Part shown: positions 46,232 to 53,727 of the stretch, one piece after another
How positions within the stretch are numbered: the first letter of the stretch is position 1
Layout of the letters: each line of letters opens with the position of its first letter
NCBI RefSeq assembly: GCF_000383915.1
Contig: NZ_KB912942.1
Coordinates: 3,841,795 to 3,905,794, forward strand
Direction: 5' to 3'
From: Amycolatopsis benzoatilytica AK 16/65
GTDB lineage: Bacteria; Actinomycetota; Actinomycetes; Mycobacteriales; Pseudonocardiaceae
Length of the DNA stretch: 64,000 nt
Notes under the pieces: model-generated
Databases searched by the model: none
The model's input: the letters and a program-made list of their open reading frames with translations, nothing else
Told to the model about the DNA's origin: nothing
Program-made: the position numbers and the translations under genes

Positions 46232-46259
46232 TTGATTATCCCGGCGGCGCGGTTACAGT
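46232..46259 (+). promoter_or_regulatory. Leaderless promoter of MarR gene
   Basis: TTGATT (46232-46237) and TACAGT (46254-46259) are 16 bases apart, and ATG 46266 begins six bases after the -10. No ribosome site exists. An AAAGTA half-site (46217-46222) matches the arm of the palindrome upstream of hmgA at 46946. Confidence 0.6.
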
Positions 46260-46265
46260 GCTGGC

Positions 46266-46805
46266 ATGCAGGACTCCGCCGCGCCGCCGGACCCGGACAC
46301 GCTCGACTTCTGGTCGTTCATCGCGCTGGCCAACCGCAGGCTCTCGGAGGAGTTCGGGTTCCGGCACCAGCTCGCGACCGAGGTGCTGCTGACGCTGAAC
46401 CGGGCGTCGAACTTGGTGACCTACGACCTGGAATCCGCGGTGCACCGGCCCCGCGGGCGGTCGTGGTCGGCGTTTCGGGTGTTGTTCGTGGTGTGGCTGG
46501 CCGGCCCGCTGGAGCCGTCCGCCGCCGCCCGGCTGACCGGCATGAGCCGGGCCGCGGTCTCCAATCTGGCGAAGACACTGGTCGGCGAGGGGTTGCTGGC
46601 CCGAACGCCGGGCGAGACGGACGGCCGGTCGGTGCGGCTTTCGCTGACCGAAGCGGGGCAGGCCGAGATGCTCCAGGTGTTCCAGGCGCAGAACGAGCGC
46701 GAGGCGGGCTGGGTCGAGGTGCTGACCGAGGCCGAGCAGCGGGTGCTGGTCATGCTGCTGGACAAGCTGATCTCGGGAAGAGCCGGATTTGCCACCCGCC
46801 GCTGA
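46266..46805 (+). CDS. MarR-family transcriptional regulator
   Basis: The 179-residue regulator has a winged helix at about 75-140 (WSAFRVLFVVWLAGPLEPSAAARLTG, SRAAVSNLAKTLVGEGLLAR, wing ETDGRSVRLSLTEAG) and a long N-terminal helical part. It sits between the ACS transporter operon and the hmgA operon on the same strand. Either could be its target; shared AAAGTA sequences upstream of its own gene and hmgA favour homogentisate control, but that is inference. Confidence 0.88.
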   Translation: MQDSAAPPDPDTLDFWSFIALANRRLSEEFGFRHQLATEVLLTLNRASNLVTYDLESAVHRPRGRSWSAFRVLFVVWLAGPLEPSAAARLTGMSRAAVSNLAKTLVGEGLLARTPGETDGRSVRLSLTEAGQAEMLQVFQAQNEREAGWVEVLTEAEQRVLVMLLDKLISGRAGFATRR

Positions 46806-46820
46806 GCGGCTCCCGCCCCG

Positions 46821-46873
46821 TCCGTGATGGGCCCCTTCAGGGAATCTGATTCCCTGAAGGGGCCCATCACGGA
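46821..46873 (+). terminator. Terminator palindrome (TCCGTGAWGGG family, member 5)
   Basis: Arms of 26 bases (46821-46846 and 46848-46873) are perfectly complementary around a single base, beginning TCCGTGATGGGCCCCTTCAG. This is the most perfect of the five palindromes. Compared with the others it carries compensated changes on both arms (A to T and G to C), so the stem has been conserved. It lies 15 bases after the MarR stop. Confidence 0.85.
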
Positions 46874-46945
46874 CCGCCAGCCCGCGCCTCACCGGCAGGG
46901 GCGCGACCCCTTCCCTCAACCACAACACTCGACTACGCTGATCTC

Positions 46946-46962
46946 AAAGTAATACATACTTT
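46946..46962. promoter_or_regulatory. AT-rich operator candidate upstream of hmgA
   Basis: AAAGTA (46946-46951) and TACTTT (46957-46962) flank ATACA, giving a perfect 6-bp inverted repeat in an AT-rich island 28 bases before the hmgA start. It probably overlaps the hmgA promoter and suits binding by the nearby MarR regulator. Confidence 0.6.
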
Positions 46963-46989
46963 TACTACTTCGCGCCGAGGAGGCAACCC

Positions 46990-48189
46990 ATGGCCTACTA
47001 CCGCAGCGCGGGCAGCATCCCGCCGAAGCGGCACACTCAGCACCGGACTCCCGAGGGCGGGCTCTACTCCGAGGAGCTGATGGGCGAAGAAGGCTTCTCG
47101 TCCGATTCGTCGCTGCTCTACCACCGCGGCATCCCGTCCGCGATCGTCGACGCGACTCCGTGGGAACTGCCGGACCAGACGCTCACCGAGAACCGTCCGC
47201 TCAAACCGTTGCACCTCAAGCTGCACACGCTCTTCGACGGCGAGGAGTGGAAGAGCAAGGACGTGGTCACCGGCCGCCGGCTGGTGCTCGGCAACGGAGA
47301 CGTGCGAATCTCCTACGTCGCGGCCGGCGAGGCTTCTCCGCTCTACCGCAACGCCATCGGCGACGAGTGCGTGTACATCGAGTCCGGCGAGGCGGTGGTC
47401 GAGACGGTGTTCGGCGCGCTGCCGGCCCGCACCGGCGACTACGTCATCCTTCCCCGCGCCACCACGCACCGCTGGGTTCCGCAGGGACCAGAGCCGCTGC
47501 GGGCGTATGCGATCGAGGCGAACTCGCACATCGCACCGCCGAAGCGCTACCTCTCCCGCTACGGCCAGCTGCTGGAACACTCCCCCTACTGCGAGCGCGA
47601 CTTGCACGGCCCGGCCGAGCCGCTGGTCGTCGAAGGCACGGACGTCGAGGTGCTGGTGAAGCACCGCGGCTCGCGCGGCGTCGTCGGCACCCGCTACGTG
47701 TACCCGACGCACCCGTTCGACGTGGTCGGCTGGGACGGCTGCCTCTACCCGTACACGTTCAACGTCTCCGATTTCGAGCCCATCACCGGCCGCGTGCACC
47801 AGCCGCCGCCGGTGCACCAGGTGTTCGAGGGCAACAACTTCGTCATCTGCAACTTCGTGCCGCGCAAGGTCGACTACCACCCGCTGTCCATCCCGGTGCC
47901 GTACTACCACTCCAATGTGGACTCGGACGAGGTGATGTTCTACTGCGGCGGCAACTACGAGGCGCGCAAGGGCTCCGGCATCGGCCAGGGCTCGATCAGC
48001 CTGCACCCGGGCGGACACAGCCACGGCCCGCAGCCGGGCGCTGTGGAACGCTCGATCGGCGCGGAGTTCTTCGACGAGCTGGCGGTCATGGTCGACACGT
48101 TCCGTCCGCTGGAGATCGGCGAGGGCGGCTACGCGAGCGAGGACCCGGGCTACGCGTGGACCTGGGCCGGGCGGGGGCCGCTGTCGTGA
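46990..48189 (+). CDS. hmgA: Homogentisate 1,2-dioxygenase
   Basis: HmgA opens the ring of homogentisate, the central intermediate of tyrosine and phenylalanine breakdown, to maleylacetoacetate using Fe(II) and O2. The 399-residue protein is colinear with known enzymes: MAYYRSAGSIPPKRHTQHR, a cupin core with NAIGDECVYIESGEAVVETVFG, PRATTHRW, and the C-terminal iron-ligand region PYYHSNVDSDEVMFYCGGNYEARKG followed by ISLHPGGHSHGPQPG. AGGAGG precedes ATG 46990. It is the first of three overlapping genes. Confidence 0.96.
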   Translation: MAYYRSAGSIPPKRHTQHRTPEGGLYSEELMGEEGFSSDSSLLYHRGIPSAIVDATPWELPDQTLTENRPLKPLHLKLHTLFDGEEWKSKDVVTGRRLVLGNGDVRISYVAAGEASPLYRNAIGDECVYIESGEAVVETVFGALPARTGDYVILPRATTHRWVPQGPEPLRAYAIEANSHIAPPKRYLSRYGQLLEHSPYCERDLHGPAEPLVVEGTDVEVLVKHRGSRGVVGTRYVYPTHPFDVVGWDGCLYPYTFNVSDFEPITGRVHQPPPVHQVFEGNNFVICNFVPRKVDYHPLSIPVPYYHSNVDSDEVMFYCGGNYEARKGSGIGQGSISLHPGGHSHGPQPGAVERSIGAEFFDELAVMVDTFRPLEIGEGGYASEDPGYAWTWAGRGPLS

Positions 48190-49013
48190 CCGACGCGCTC
48201 ACTCGCGGTCTGCTGGACGACGCGGCGGTGTTCCCGCCCGGCCTCGCGCCGTTGCCGGACGCCGTCGCCGCGCACGACAAGCACACCGCTTCGGCCTACG
48301 CCGCGATGGTCGGCCCGCTGGTGGTCTCGGCCGCCGGCCTGGCCGAGCTCTCGGAGGTCGTCGCCGGGCGGGAAACGCGGCTGTCGCTCACCGTGACGCT
48401 GCCCGGCGGCCCGGCCGGGATCGCCGACGTGCTCAACGCCGTCGACGGTCTGCCGGTCACCGTCGATTCGCTGGAAATCGCGGTGCCGCAAGGCATGCCG
48501 GTCGCCGAGTTCCTGTCCGCGGTGGACGGCTGCCCGGTCCCGGTCGCGGTGGAGATCCCGCGCGACGAACGCCGGATCCCGCTGCTGCAAGCGCTTGCCG
48601 GCACGCCGCACAAGGCGAAGTTCCGCACCGGCGGCACCTCCGCCGAGTACTACCCGGACGAGGCCGAGCTGGCCGCCGCGATCCGCGCGGCTGTCGAGGC
48701 GGGCGTGCCGTTCAAGGCGACCGCCGGGCTGCACCACGCGGTCCGCAACACCGACCCGGCGACCGGTTTCGAGCAGCACGGTTTCCTGAACCTGCTGCTC
48801 GCCGCCGAAGCGGCGGACCGCGCCGCCAGCACCGAAGAAGTCGTCGCCCTGCTTGCCGAACGGGACGGCGCGGTGGTCGCCGGCCGGATCCGCGACCTGG
48901 CCCCGGAGCGGTTGGCGGCGGCCCGCGCGCGGTTCACCTCGTTCGGCACCTGCAGCATCACCGACCCGCTCACCGAACTCACCGGCCTCGGCCTGATCGG
49001 AGACCCCGCATGA
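48186..49013 (+). CDS. Conserved protein of unknown function in the homogentisate operon
   Basis: I do not recognise a named family. The 275-residue product has features of a TIM-barrel aldolase/lyase: regularly spaced beta strands (TRLSLTVTLP, VDSLEIAVP, VPVAVEIPRDE) and lysine-containing strands KAKFRTGG and PFKATAGLHHAVR near 140-180. Its GTG start overlaps the hmgA stop (GTGA) and its stop overlaps the fahA start (ATGA), so it is locked between the two enzymes. The step between them, maleylacetoacetate isomerisation, has no other candidate here. It is a possible non-GST isomerase or an auxiliary hydrolase. Confidence 0.7.
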   Translation: MTDALTRGLLDDAAVFPPGLAPLPDAVAAHDKHTASAYAAMVGPLVVSAAGLAELSEVVAGRETRLSLTVTLPGGPAGIADVLNAVDGLPVTVDSLEIAVPQGMPVAEFLSAVDGCPVPVAVEIPRDERRIPLLQALAGTPHKAKFRTGGTSAEYYPDEAELAAAIRAAVEAGVPFKATAGLHHAVRNTDPATGFEQHGFLNLLLAAEAADRAASTEEVVALLAERDGAVVAGRIRDLAPERLAAARARFTSFGTCSITDPLTELTGLGLIGDPA

Positions 49014-50179
49014 CCGTGCTCGACATCCCCGCCGGCTCGCTGTTCGGCGTCGAAAACCTGCCGTACGGCGTGTTTTCGGCCGGCGAGGGCAGCCCGAGGG
49101 TGGGCGTGCGCGTCGGCGAGCACGTGCTGGACCTGTCGATCGCCCTCGGCGACGAGGTGTTCGCCCAGCCGAGCCTGAACGCGTTCATGGCGCAGGGCTA
49201 CGACCGCTGGGTCGAAGTCCGCGCGCGGATCCAGGAACTGGTGACCGGCGAGGTGCCCGCCGAAGCGGTGCACGCGGTCGGCGACGTAACGCTGCACCTG
49301 CCGATCGAGGTCGCGGACTACGTCGACTTCTACGCGTCGGAGCACCACGCGTCGAACGTGGGCCGGCTGTTCCGTCCGGACGCGGAACCGTTGCTGCCCA
49401 ACTGGAAGCACCTCCCGGTCGGCTACCACGGCCGCTCCGGCACGGTGTATGTGTCCGGCACCGACGTGATCCGCCCGAACGGCCAGCGCAAGGGCGAGGA
49501 CGGCCCGGTGTTCGGCCCGAGCGCGCGCCTGGACATCGAAGCCGAACTGGGCTTCGTCGTCGGCGCCGGCACCGCGCCGAACACGCCGATCACGCCGGAC
49601 GAGTTCCCGAAGCACGTCTTCGGCGCGGTGCTGCTCAACGACTGGTCCGCCCGCGACATCCAAGCCTGGGAGTACGTGCCGCTCGGCCCGAATCTGGGCA
49701 AGAGCTTCGCGACGTCGATCTCGGCGTGGGTGGTGCCGATCCTGGCACTGGCCGGGGCCCGGGTGCCGCTGCCCGGCCAGACCGCCCCGGTACCGCTGCC
49801 TTACCTGCGGGAATCGGAGCCGTGGGGGCTGGACGTCGACCTGGCGGTGGAGTGGAACGGCCAGCAGGTCGCCCGCCCGCCGTACCGCGAGATGTACTGG
49901 TCCCCCGCCCAGATGCTGGCCCACCTGACCGTCAACGGCGCCTCGGCCCGCACCGGCGACCTCTACGGCTCCGGCACGATCTCCGGCGCGGAACCCGCCC
50001 AGCGCGGCTCGTTCCTGGAACTCTGCTGGGGCGGCCGCGATCCGCTGACCGTGAACGGCGAACAGCGGACCTTCCTGCAGGACGGCGACGAGGTGGTCAT
50101 CACTGGCTCGGCCACCGCGGCGAACGGCGCGAAAATCGGCTTCGGCGAGGTCCGGGGCCGGATCCTGCCCGCGAAGTAG
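49010..50179 (+). CDS. fahA: Fumarylacetoacetase
   Basis: FAH hydrolyses fumarylacetoacetate to fumarate and acetoacetate. The 389-residue protein has the short N-terminal SH3-like domain and the FAH core. The catalytic His is in VGYHGRSGTVYVSG, metal ligands are in DIEAELGFVVG and LLNDWSARDIQAWEYVPLGPNLGKSF, and GSGTISG lies near the end. It overlaps the unknown gene by four bases and completes the operon. Confidence 0.95.
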   Translation: MTVLDIPAGSLFGVENLPYGVFSAGEGSPRVGVRVGEHVLDLSIALGDEVFAQPSLNAFMAQGYDRWVEVRARIQELVTGEVPAEAVHAVGDVTLHLPIEVADYVDFYASEHHASNVGRLFRPDAEPLLPNWKHLPVGYHGRSGTVYVSGTDVIRPNGQRKGEDGPVFGPSARLDIEAELGFVVGAGTAPNTPITPDEFPKHVFGAVLLNDWSARDIQAWEYVPLGPNLGKSFATSISAWVVPILALAGARVPLPGQTAPVPLPYLRESEPWGLDVDLAVEWNGQQVARPPYREMYWSPAQMLAHLTVNGASARTGDLYGSGTISGAEPAQRGSFLELCWGGRDPLTVNGEQRTFLQDGDEVVITGSATAANGAKIGFGEVRGRILPAK

Positions 50180-50238
50180 GCGCCGCCGGGAAGGGGCTCT
50201 TCGGCAGCGGCCGGGGAGCCCCTGCTGCGGTCCGTTGC

Positions 50239-50607
50239 TCAGCTGCGGTCGTGCAGCGTCACGTGGTACCCGTCCGGGTCGGCGAAGGTGAACGTCCGGC
50301 CGAAGGGGCCGTCGATCGGCGCGGACACGATCCGGTGCCCGTCGGCGGCCAGCGCGTCGTGAATGCCCTGGACGTCGGTGGCATGCAGCCAGATCGCGGC
50401 GCCGATGCCTGGCTGGGCGACGGACGCGAGATCGGTGCCGGGAATGACCTCGCGCAACGCGAACGCGATCGGCTTCGTCTCGAAGACGACCGCGTGCGGC
50501 GGTCCGGCCGGCGAGCGGACGAGACCGAGGTACTGCTCGTAGAACGCTTGCGACGCATCGAGGTCACGCGCCTGGAACGAGACGAAGTCGGGGCCGGTGG
50601 CGGGCAT
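50239..50607 (-). CDS. VOC-superfamily (glyoxalase/bleomycin-resistance-like) protein
   Basis: The 122-residue protein has two beta-alpha-beta-beta-beta modules: FVSFQARDLDASQAFYEQYLGL and IWLHATDVQGIHDALAADGH, ending FTFADPDGYHVTLHDRS with a metal-ligand-type His/Glu pattern. It could be a dioxygenase, isomerase or antibiotic-binding protein. It is divergent from a MarR gene and shares two operators with it, so it is very likely MarR-controlled. Confidence 0.88.
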   Translation of the reverse strand: MPATGPDFVSFQARDLDASQAFYEQYLGLVRSPAGPPHAVVFETKPIAFALREVIPGTDLASVAQPGIGAAIWLHATDVQGIHDALAADGHRIVSAPIDGPFGRTFTFADPDGYHVTLHDRS

Positions 50608-50625
50608 GGCGGCAATCCTTTCGTT

Positions 50626-50671
50626 GTGTCAGATTACTGACACGAGCCACCTTATGTCAGAATGCTGACAT
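50626..50671. promoter_or_regulatory. Twin MarR operators between VOC and MarR genes
   Basis: GTGTCAG-ATTA-CTGACAC (50626-50643) and ATGTCAG-AATG-CTGACAT (50654-50671) are perfect 7-bp-arm palindromes with the same TGTCAG-N4-CTGACA core, 28 bp centre to centre. The second overlaps the ATG of the MarR gene (50670). CAGAAT (50658-50663), inside it, could be the -10 of a leaderless MarR transcript. This is a textbook autoregulated divergent control region. Confidence 0.85.
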
Positions 50672-51122
50672 GAGTCAAGACGGGCCCGGAGTCGACCTGA
50701 CGACCTCGCTGGGCTACCTGCTGAAGGAAGCTTCGAGCGCCCTCCGCGCAGCCATGGAGGAGGTGCTGCGGCCGCTGGGCATGAACGTGACGCACTACTC
50801 GTGCCTGGAACTGCTCGCACAACGTCCGGGACTGTCCAACTCCGAACTGGCCCGCGGCGCGTTCGTGACCCGGCAAACAATGAATGTCCTGCTCCAGGCC
50901 CTGGAACGGGACGGCTTCGTCACCCGGCCGGCGGAAGCCCCGGTCGGAAAGGCCCTCCCCGCAAGACTCACCCCGCGCGGACGGCGAAGCCTGGAAAAGG
51001 CGACCGCAGCAGTCCGATCGGTGGAAATCAGAATGCTGTCCGGCCTGACCGAAACCGAACAGCAAGCCGCCACCCGCATCCTCCGCAGCATGATTCGCTC
51101 ACTGCACGACGACCCCGCATAG
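50670..51122 (+). CDS. MarR-family transcriptional regulator
   Basis: The 150-residue protein has the MarR winged helix (MNVTHYSCLELLAQRPGLSNSELARG, VTRQTMNVLLQALERDGFVTR, wing VGKALPARLTPRGRR). It starts at ATG 50670 within its own probable operator and lacks a ribosome site. It is divergent from the VOC gene, which it likely represses until a toxic ligand binds. Confidence 0.9.
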   Translation: MSQDGPGVDLTTSLGYLLKEASSALRAAMEEVLRPLGMNVTHYSCLELLAQRPGLSNSELARGAFVTRQTMNVLLQALERDGFVTRPAEAPVGKALPARLTPRGRRSLEKATAAVRSVEIRMLSGLTETEQQAATRILRSMIRSLHDDPA

Positions 51123-51187
51123 CTCCACCGCACGAGCACCCAGGTCAGCCAGCCCCGCCCAGCGTCTCGATCCGAAACCGCTCATCA

Positions 51188-51244
51188 TGGTTCGAGCCGG
51201 GCCGGCAAGGCATCTTTCCCGCCTCGCCAACCCGGCTCGAACCA
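51188..51244. terminator. Bidirectional hairpin between MarR and scoB
   Basis: TGGTTCGAGCCGGG (51188-51201) and CCCGGCTCGAACCA (51231-51244) form a perfect 14-bp stem with a 29-base loop, in the 175-base gap between convergent gene ends. It probably ends both transcripts. Confidence 0.55.
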
Positions 51245-51297
51245 CAGCGACATTCAGGCTTCCGGGCGCCCGGCCGCGACCACGGCCCGGGAACACC

Positions 51298-51927
51298 TCA
51301 CACGGCCACCGGAGCCCCGGTCTTCTCCAGGACCTCCTCGACAGAGACCCCCGGCGCAGTCTTCACCAAGCGCAACCCGTCCTCGGTCACGTCCAGCACC
51401 GCGAGATTGGTGATGATCCGGCTGACCACCCCGACCCCGGTCAACGGCAGCGTGCACTTCTCCACGATCTTCGGAGTCCCGTCCTTGGCGGTGTGATCGG
51501 TGATCACCACCACCCGGCGCGCCCCGGCGACCAGGTCCATCGCCCCGCCCATCCCCTTGACCAGCGCACCGGGAACAGTCCAGTTGGCCAGGTCCCCGTT
51601 AGCCCCGACCTGCAACGCGCCCAGCAGCGCCAGGTCGATGTGCCCGCCCCGGATCATCGCGAACGACTCCGCCGAGTCGAACAGACTCGCCCCCGGCTGC
51701 AGCGTCACCGTCTGCTTCCCGGCATTGACGAGATCCGGGTCCTCCTCGCCTTCCCACGGGAACGGCCCGAGCCCGAGGATCCCGTTCTCGCTGTGCAACG
51801 TGACGTGCACGCCGTCGGGCAGGTGATTGGCGACCTGGGTCGGAATCCCGATGCCGAGATTCACGTAATCGCCGTCGCGCAATTCGAGCGCGGCGACCGC
51901 GGCCATTTCGTCCCGGTTCCAGCTCAC
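51298..51927 (-). CDS. scoB: Succinyl-CoA:3-ketoacid CoA-transferase subunit B
   Basis: The 209-residue beta subunit carries the catalytic glutamate Glu47 in [12 protein letters not shown] and the family strings [15 protein letters not shown] and [36 protein letters not shown] matches succinyl-CoA:acetoacetate transferases better than 3-oxoadipate (PcaJ) ones. It activates acetoacetate with succinyl-CoA. It overlaps scoA by four bases. Acetoacetate is a product of the nearby fahA reaction, which fits. Confidence 0.88.
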   Translation of the reverse strand: MSWNRDEMAAVAALELRDGDYVNLGIGIPTQVANHLPDGVHVTLHSENGILGLGPFPWEGEEDPDLVNAGKQTVTLQPGASLFDSAESFAMIRGGHIDLALLGALQVGANGDLANWTVPGALVKGMGGAMDLVAGARRVVVITDHTAKDGTPKIVEKCTLPLTGVGVVSRIITNLAVLDVTEDGLRLVKTAPGVSVEEVLEKTGAPVAV

Positions 51928-52634
51928 GCCGACGCCTCCTCACGCACCCGCACGGTCCGCTTCTCGATCTGCTTTTCCCGCGCCACGGCCTGAATCAGCC
52001 GCTGCACGTAAATCCCCGGCGTCACGATCCGCTCCGGGTCCAGGTACTCGTCCGAGATCTCCTCGGCCTCGACCAGCGACACCTTCCCGCAGGTGGCCAC
52101 CAGCGGGTTGAAGTTGCGCGAGGCGTACCGGTAGATCAGGTTCCCGGCCGGATCGGCCACGTACGCGTGCACCAGCGAAAGATCGGCCACGATCCCGCGC
52201 TCCTGCACGTAGGTGACGCCGTCGAACTCGGCGTGCGGCTTGCCCTCGGCGATCGGCGTGCCGACCCCGGACCGGGTGTAGAACGCCGGGATTCCGGCGC
52301 CGCCGGCCCGCATCCGCTCGGCGAGCGTGCCCTGCGGGGTGAACTCGACCTCGACCGTCCCGTCGAGGTACTGCTGCGCGAACAGCTTGTTCTCCCCGAC
52401 GTAGGAGGCGATGACGCGGCGGACCTGCTGGTTCTCCAGCAGGATCCCGAGCCCGGCTCCGTCGACTCCCATGTTGTTCGAGACGATCGTCAGGTCGCGC
52501 ACGCCCGAATCCCGGACCGCCTCGATGAGGTCGTTGGGGTTCCCGGTGAGGCCGAAGCCCCCGACCGCGATCGTCTGCCCGTCCTCGAGCAGCCCGTCGA
52601 GGGCCTCCGCGGCGCTGCGGTACTTCGTCGGCAC
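51924..52634 (-). CDS. scoA: Succinyl-CoA:3-ketoacid CoA-transferase subunit A
   Basis: The 236-residue alpha subunit has the CoA-transferase I start ([31 protein letters not shown]), [21 protein letters not shown] and [13 protein letters not shown]. Together with scoB it forms the heteromeric enzyme. It is divergent from an IclR regulator with a pair of inverted sites in the 156-base gap, so it is probably under IclR control. A 3-oxoadipate role cannot be fully excluded. Confidence 0.88.
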   Translation of the reverse strand: MPTKYRSAAEALDGLLEDGQTIAVGGFGLTGNPNDLIEAVRDSGVRDLTIVSNNMGVDGAGLGILLENQQVRRVIASYVGENKLFAQQYLDGTVEVEFTPQGTLAERMRAGGAGIPAFYTRSGVGTPIAEGKPHAEFDGVTYVQERGIVADLSLVHAYVADPAGNLIYRYASRNFNPLVATCGKVSLVEAEEISDEYLDPERIVTPGIYVQRLIQAVAREKQIEKRTVRVREEASA

Positions 52635-52650
52635 GGCATCCTCTCCACTT

Positions 52651-52778
52651 CGTCCGTTGAGTGGTCAGCTCCCGCATCGAACCCAGCGCAGGGGAAACCG
52701 GTCAACCGACACGCCGGGTTCCCTGATAAACCTCTCGCGCACCGAACACCCGCGGCCGATGCGTTCACTGAGCGGACG
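52651..52778. promoter_or_regulatory. Pair of inverted IclR-site candidates
   Basis: CGTCCGTTGAGTGG (52651-52664), just upstream of scoA, and the reverse complement of 52764-52778 (CGTCCGCTCAGTGAA), just upstream of the IclR gene, agree at about 11 of 14 positions. One copy lies near each divergent start, consistent with one regulator acting on both. Confidence 0.45.
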
Positions 52779-52790
52779 TACCCTCGATGC
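52779..52790 (+). promoter_or_regulatory. Likely leaderless -10 for IclR gene
   Basis: TACCCT (52779-52784) ends six bases before GTG 52791. No ribosome site is seen. The second CACTGAGCGGACG site lies directly upstream. Confidence 0.4.
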
Positions 52791-53558
52791 GTGCACACCT
52801 CGCCTCCGGACCACGTCGTCGGCCGGGTGTCCGCGGTCCTGCGCGCATTGTCCACCCGTCGCGACGGAGCGTCGACTTCCGAGCTGGCCCGCCAGTGCGG
52901 CCTGGCCCGGCCGACCGTGCACCGGCTGCTCGCCACGCTGGCCGCGGAGGGGTACGTGGACCGCGACCGGCAGAGCGGGCGTTGGTACCTGGGTCCGGAG
53001 CTGTACCTGCTGGGCGAAGCCGCCGCGCCGCGCTACGACGTCACGCAGCAGGCCCGCGCGAGCGTCCACCGGCTGGCCGCGGCCACCGGGGAGAGCGCGT
53101 TCTTCTCCGCCCGCCGCGGCGACGAGACGGTCTGCCTGCTGCGCGAGGACGGCGACTTCCCGATCCGGTCCTTCGTGCTCTACGAGGGCGCGCGGTTCCC
53201 GCTGGGCGTCGTTTCGGCCGGGCTGGTGGTGCTGTCGATGCTGCCGGACCGCGAGGTCGAGGCGTACCTGTCGGCGGTGGACCTGACCGCGAAATGGGGC
53301 ACGGCACACCGAGCGGAGGCAGTGCGGGCGCGGATCGCGCGGACGCGGGAGGATGGGTACTCGACCAATCCGGGCCTGGTGGTCGAGGGAAGCTGGGGAA
53401 TGGCGGCGGCGGTGTTCACCCCGTCCGGCGAGCCGGCCTGGGCGTTGACGCTGACCGGGGTGGAGTCGCGGTTCCGGGAGGAACGGCGAGCCGAGCTGGG
53501 CGCGTTGCTGCTCAAGGAGGCGCATACGCTGACGAACGTGCTCCGGCAGCCTTCGTGA
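52791..53558 (+). CDS. IclR-family transcriptional regulator
   Basis: The 255-residue protein has an N-terminal HTH (VLRALSTRRDGASTSELARQCGLARPTVHRLLATLAAEGYV) and the IclR effector domain (about 75-250, including TGESAFFSARRGDETVCLLRE and PLGVVSAGLVVLSMLP). It is divergent from scoAB, which it probably regulates in response to a catabolic intermediate. The GTG start is supported by the -10 six bases upstream. Confidence 0.9.
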   Translation: MHTSPPDHVVGRVSAVLRALSTRRDGASTSELARQCGLARPTVHRLLATLAAEGYVDRDRQSGRWYLGPELYLLGEAAAPRYDVTQQARASVHRLAAATGESAFFSARRGDETVCLLREDGDFPIRSFVLYEGARFPLGVVSAGLVVLSMLPDREVEAYLSAVDLTAKWGTAHRAEAVRARIARTREDGYSTNPGLVVEGSWGMAAAVFTPSGEPAWALTLTGVESRFREERRAELGALLLKEAHTLTNVLRQPS

Positions 53559-53580
53559 CTGGCGATGTCGAGTTCAGGAC

Positions 53581-53700
53581 AGTGCATCGCACGCACCCAA
53601 TGTGGCATTCGGTGCATCGCACGCACCCAATGTGGCATTCGGTGCATCGCACGCACCCAATGTGGCATTCGGTGCATCGCACGCACCCAATGTGGCATTG
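53581..53700. repeat. Four perfect tandem copies of a 30-bp unit
   Basis: The unit GTGCATCGCACGCACCCAAT + GTGGCATTCG is repeated four times without spacers, with only the first and last bases of the block deviating. Each unit contains two small inverted repeats, GTGC-ATC-GCAC and AATG-TGG-CATT. It starts 22 bases after the IclR stop and ends 27 bases before the HxlR stop. A frame across it is open (CIARTQCGIR repeated), but there is no sign that it is translated. Confidence 0.95.
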
Positions 53701-53727
53701 GGGTCCGGTCAGCTGCGGGGCGCGCGA

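Noticed and set aside
51188..51244. tRNA remnant (GGTTCGAGCC resembles a T-arm)
   Set aside because: The motif is mirrored as a perfect hairpin with no acceptor stem, anticodon arm or CCA; it fits a terminator.
51298..52634. 3-oxoadipate CoA-transferase pcaIJ
   Set aside because: [19 protein letters not shown] fits the succinyl-CoA:acetoacetate form, and no other beta-ketoadipate genes are nearby; it is not fully excluded.
53581..53700. CRISPR array
   Set aside because: The four 30-bp units follow one another without spacers and there are no cas genes.
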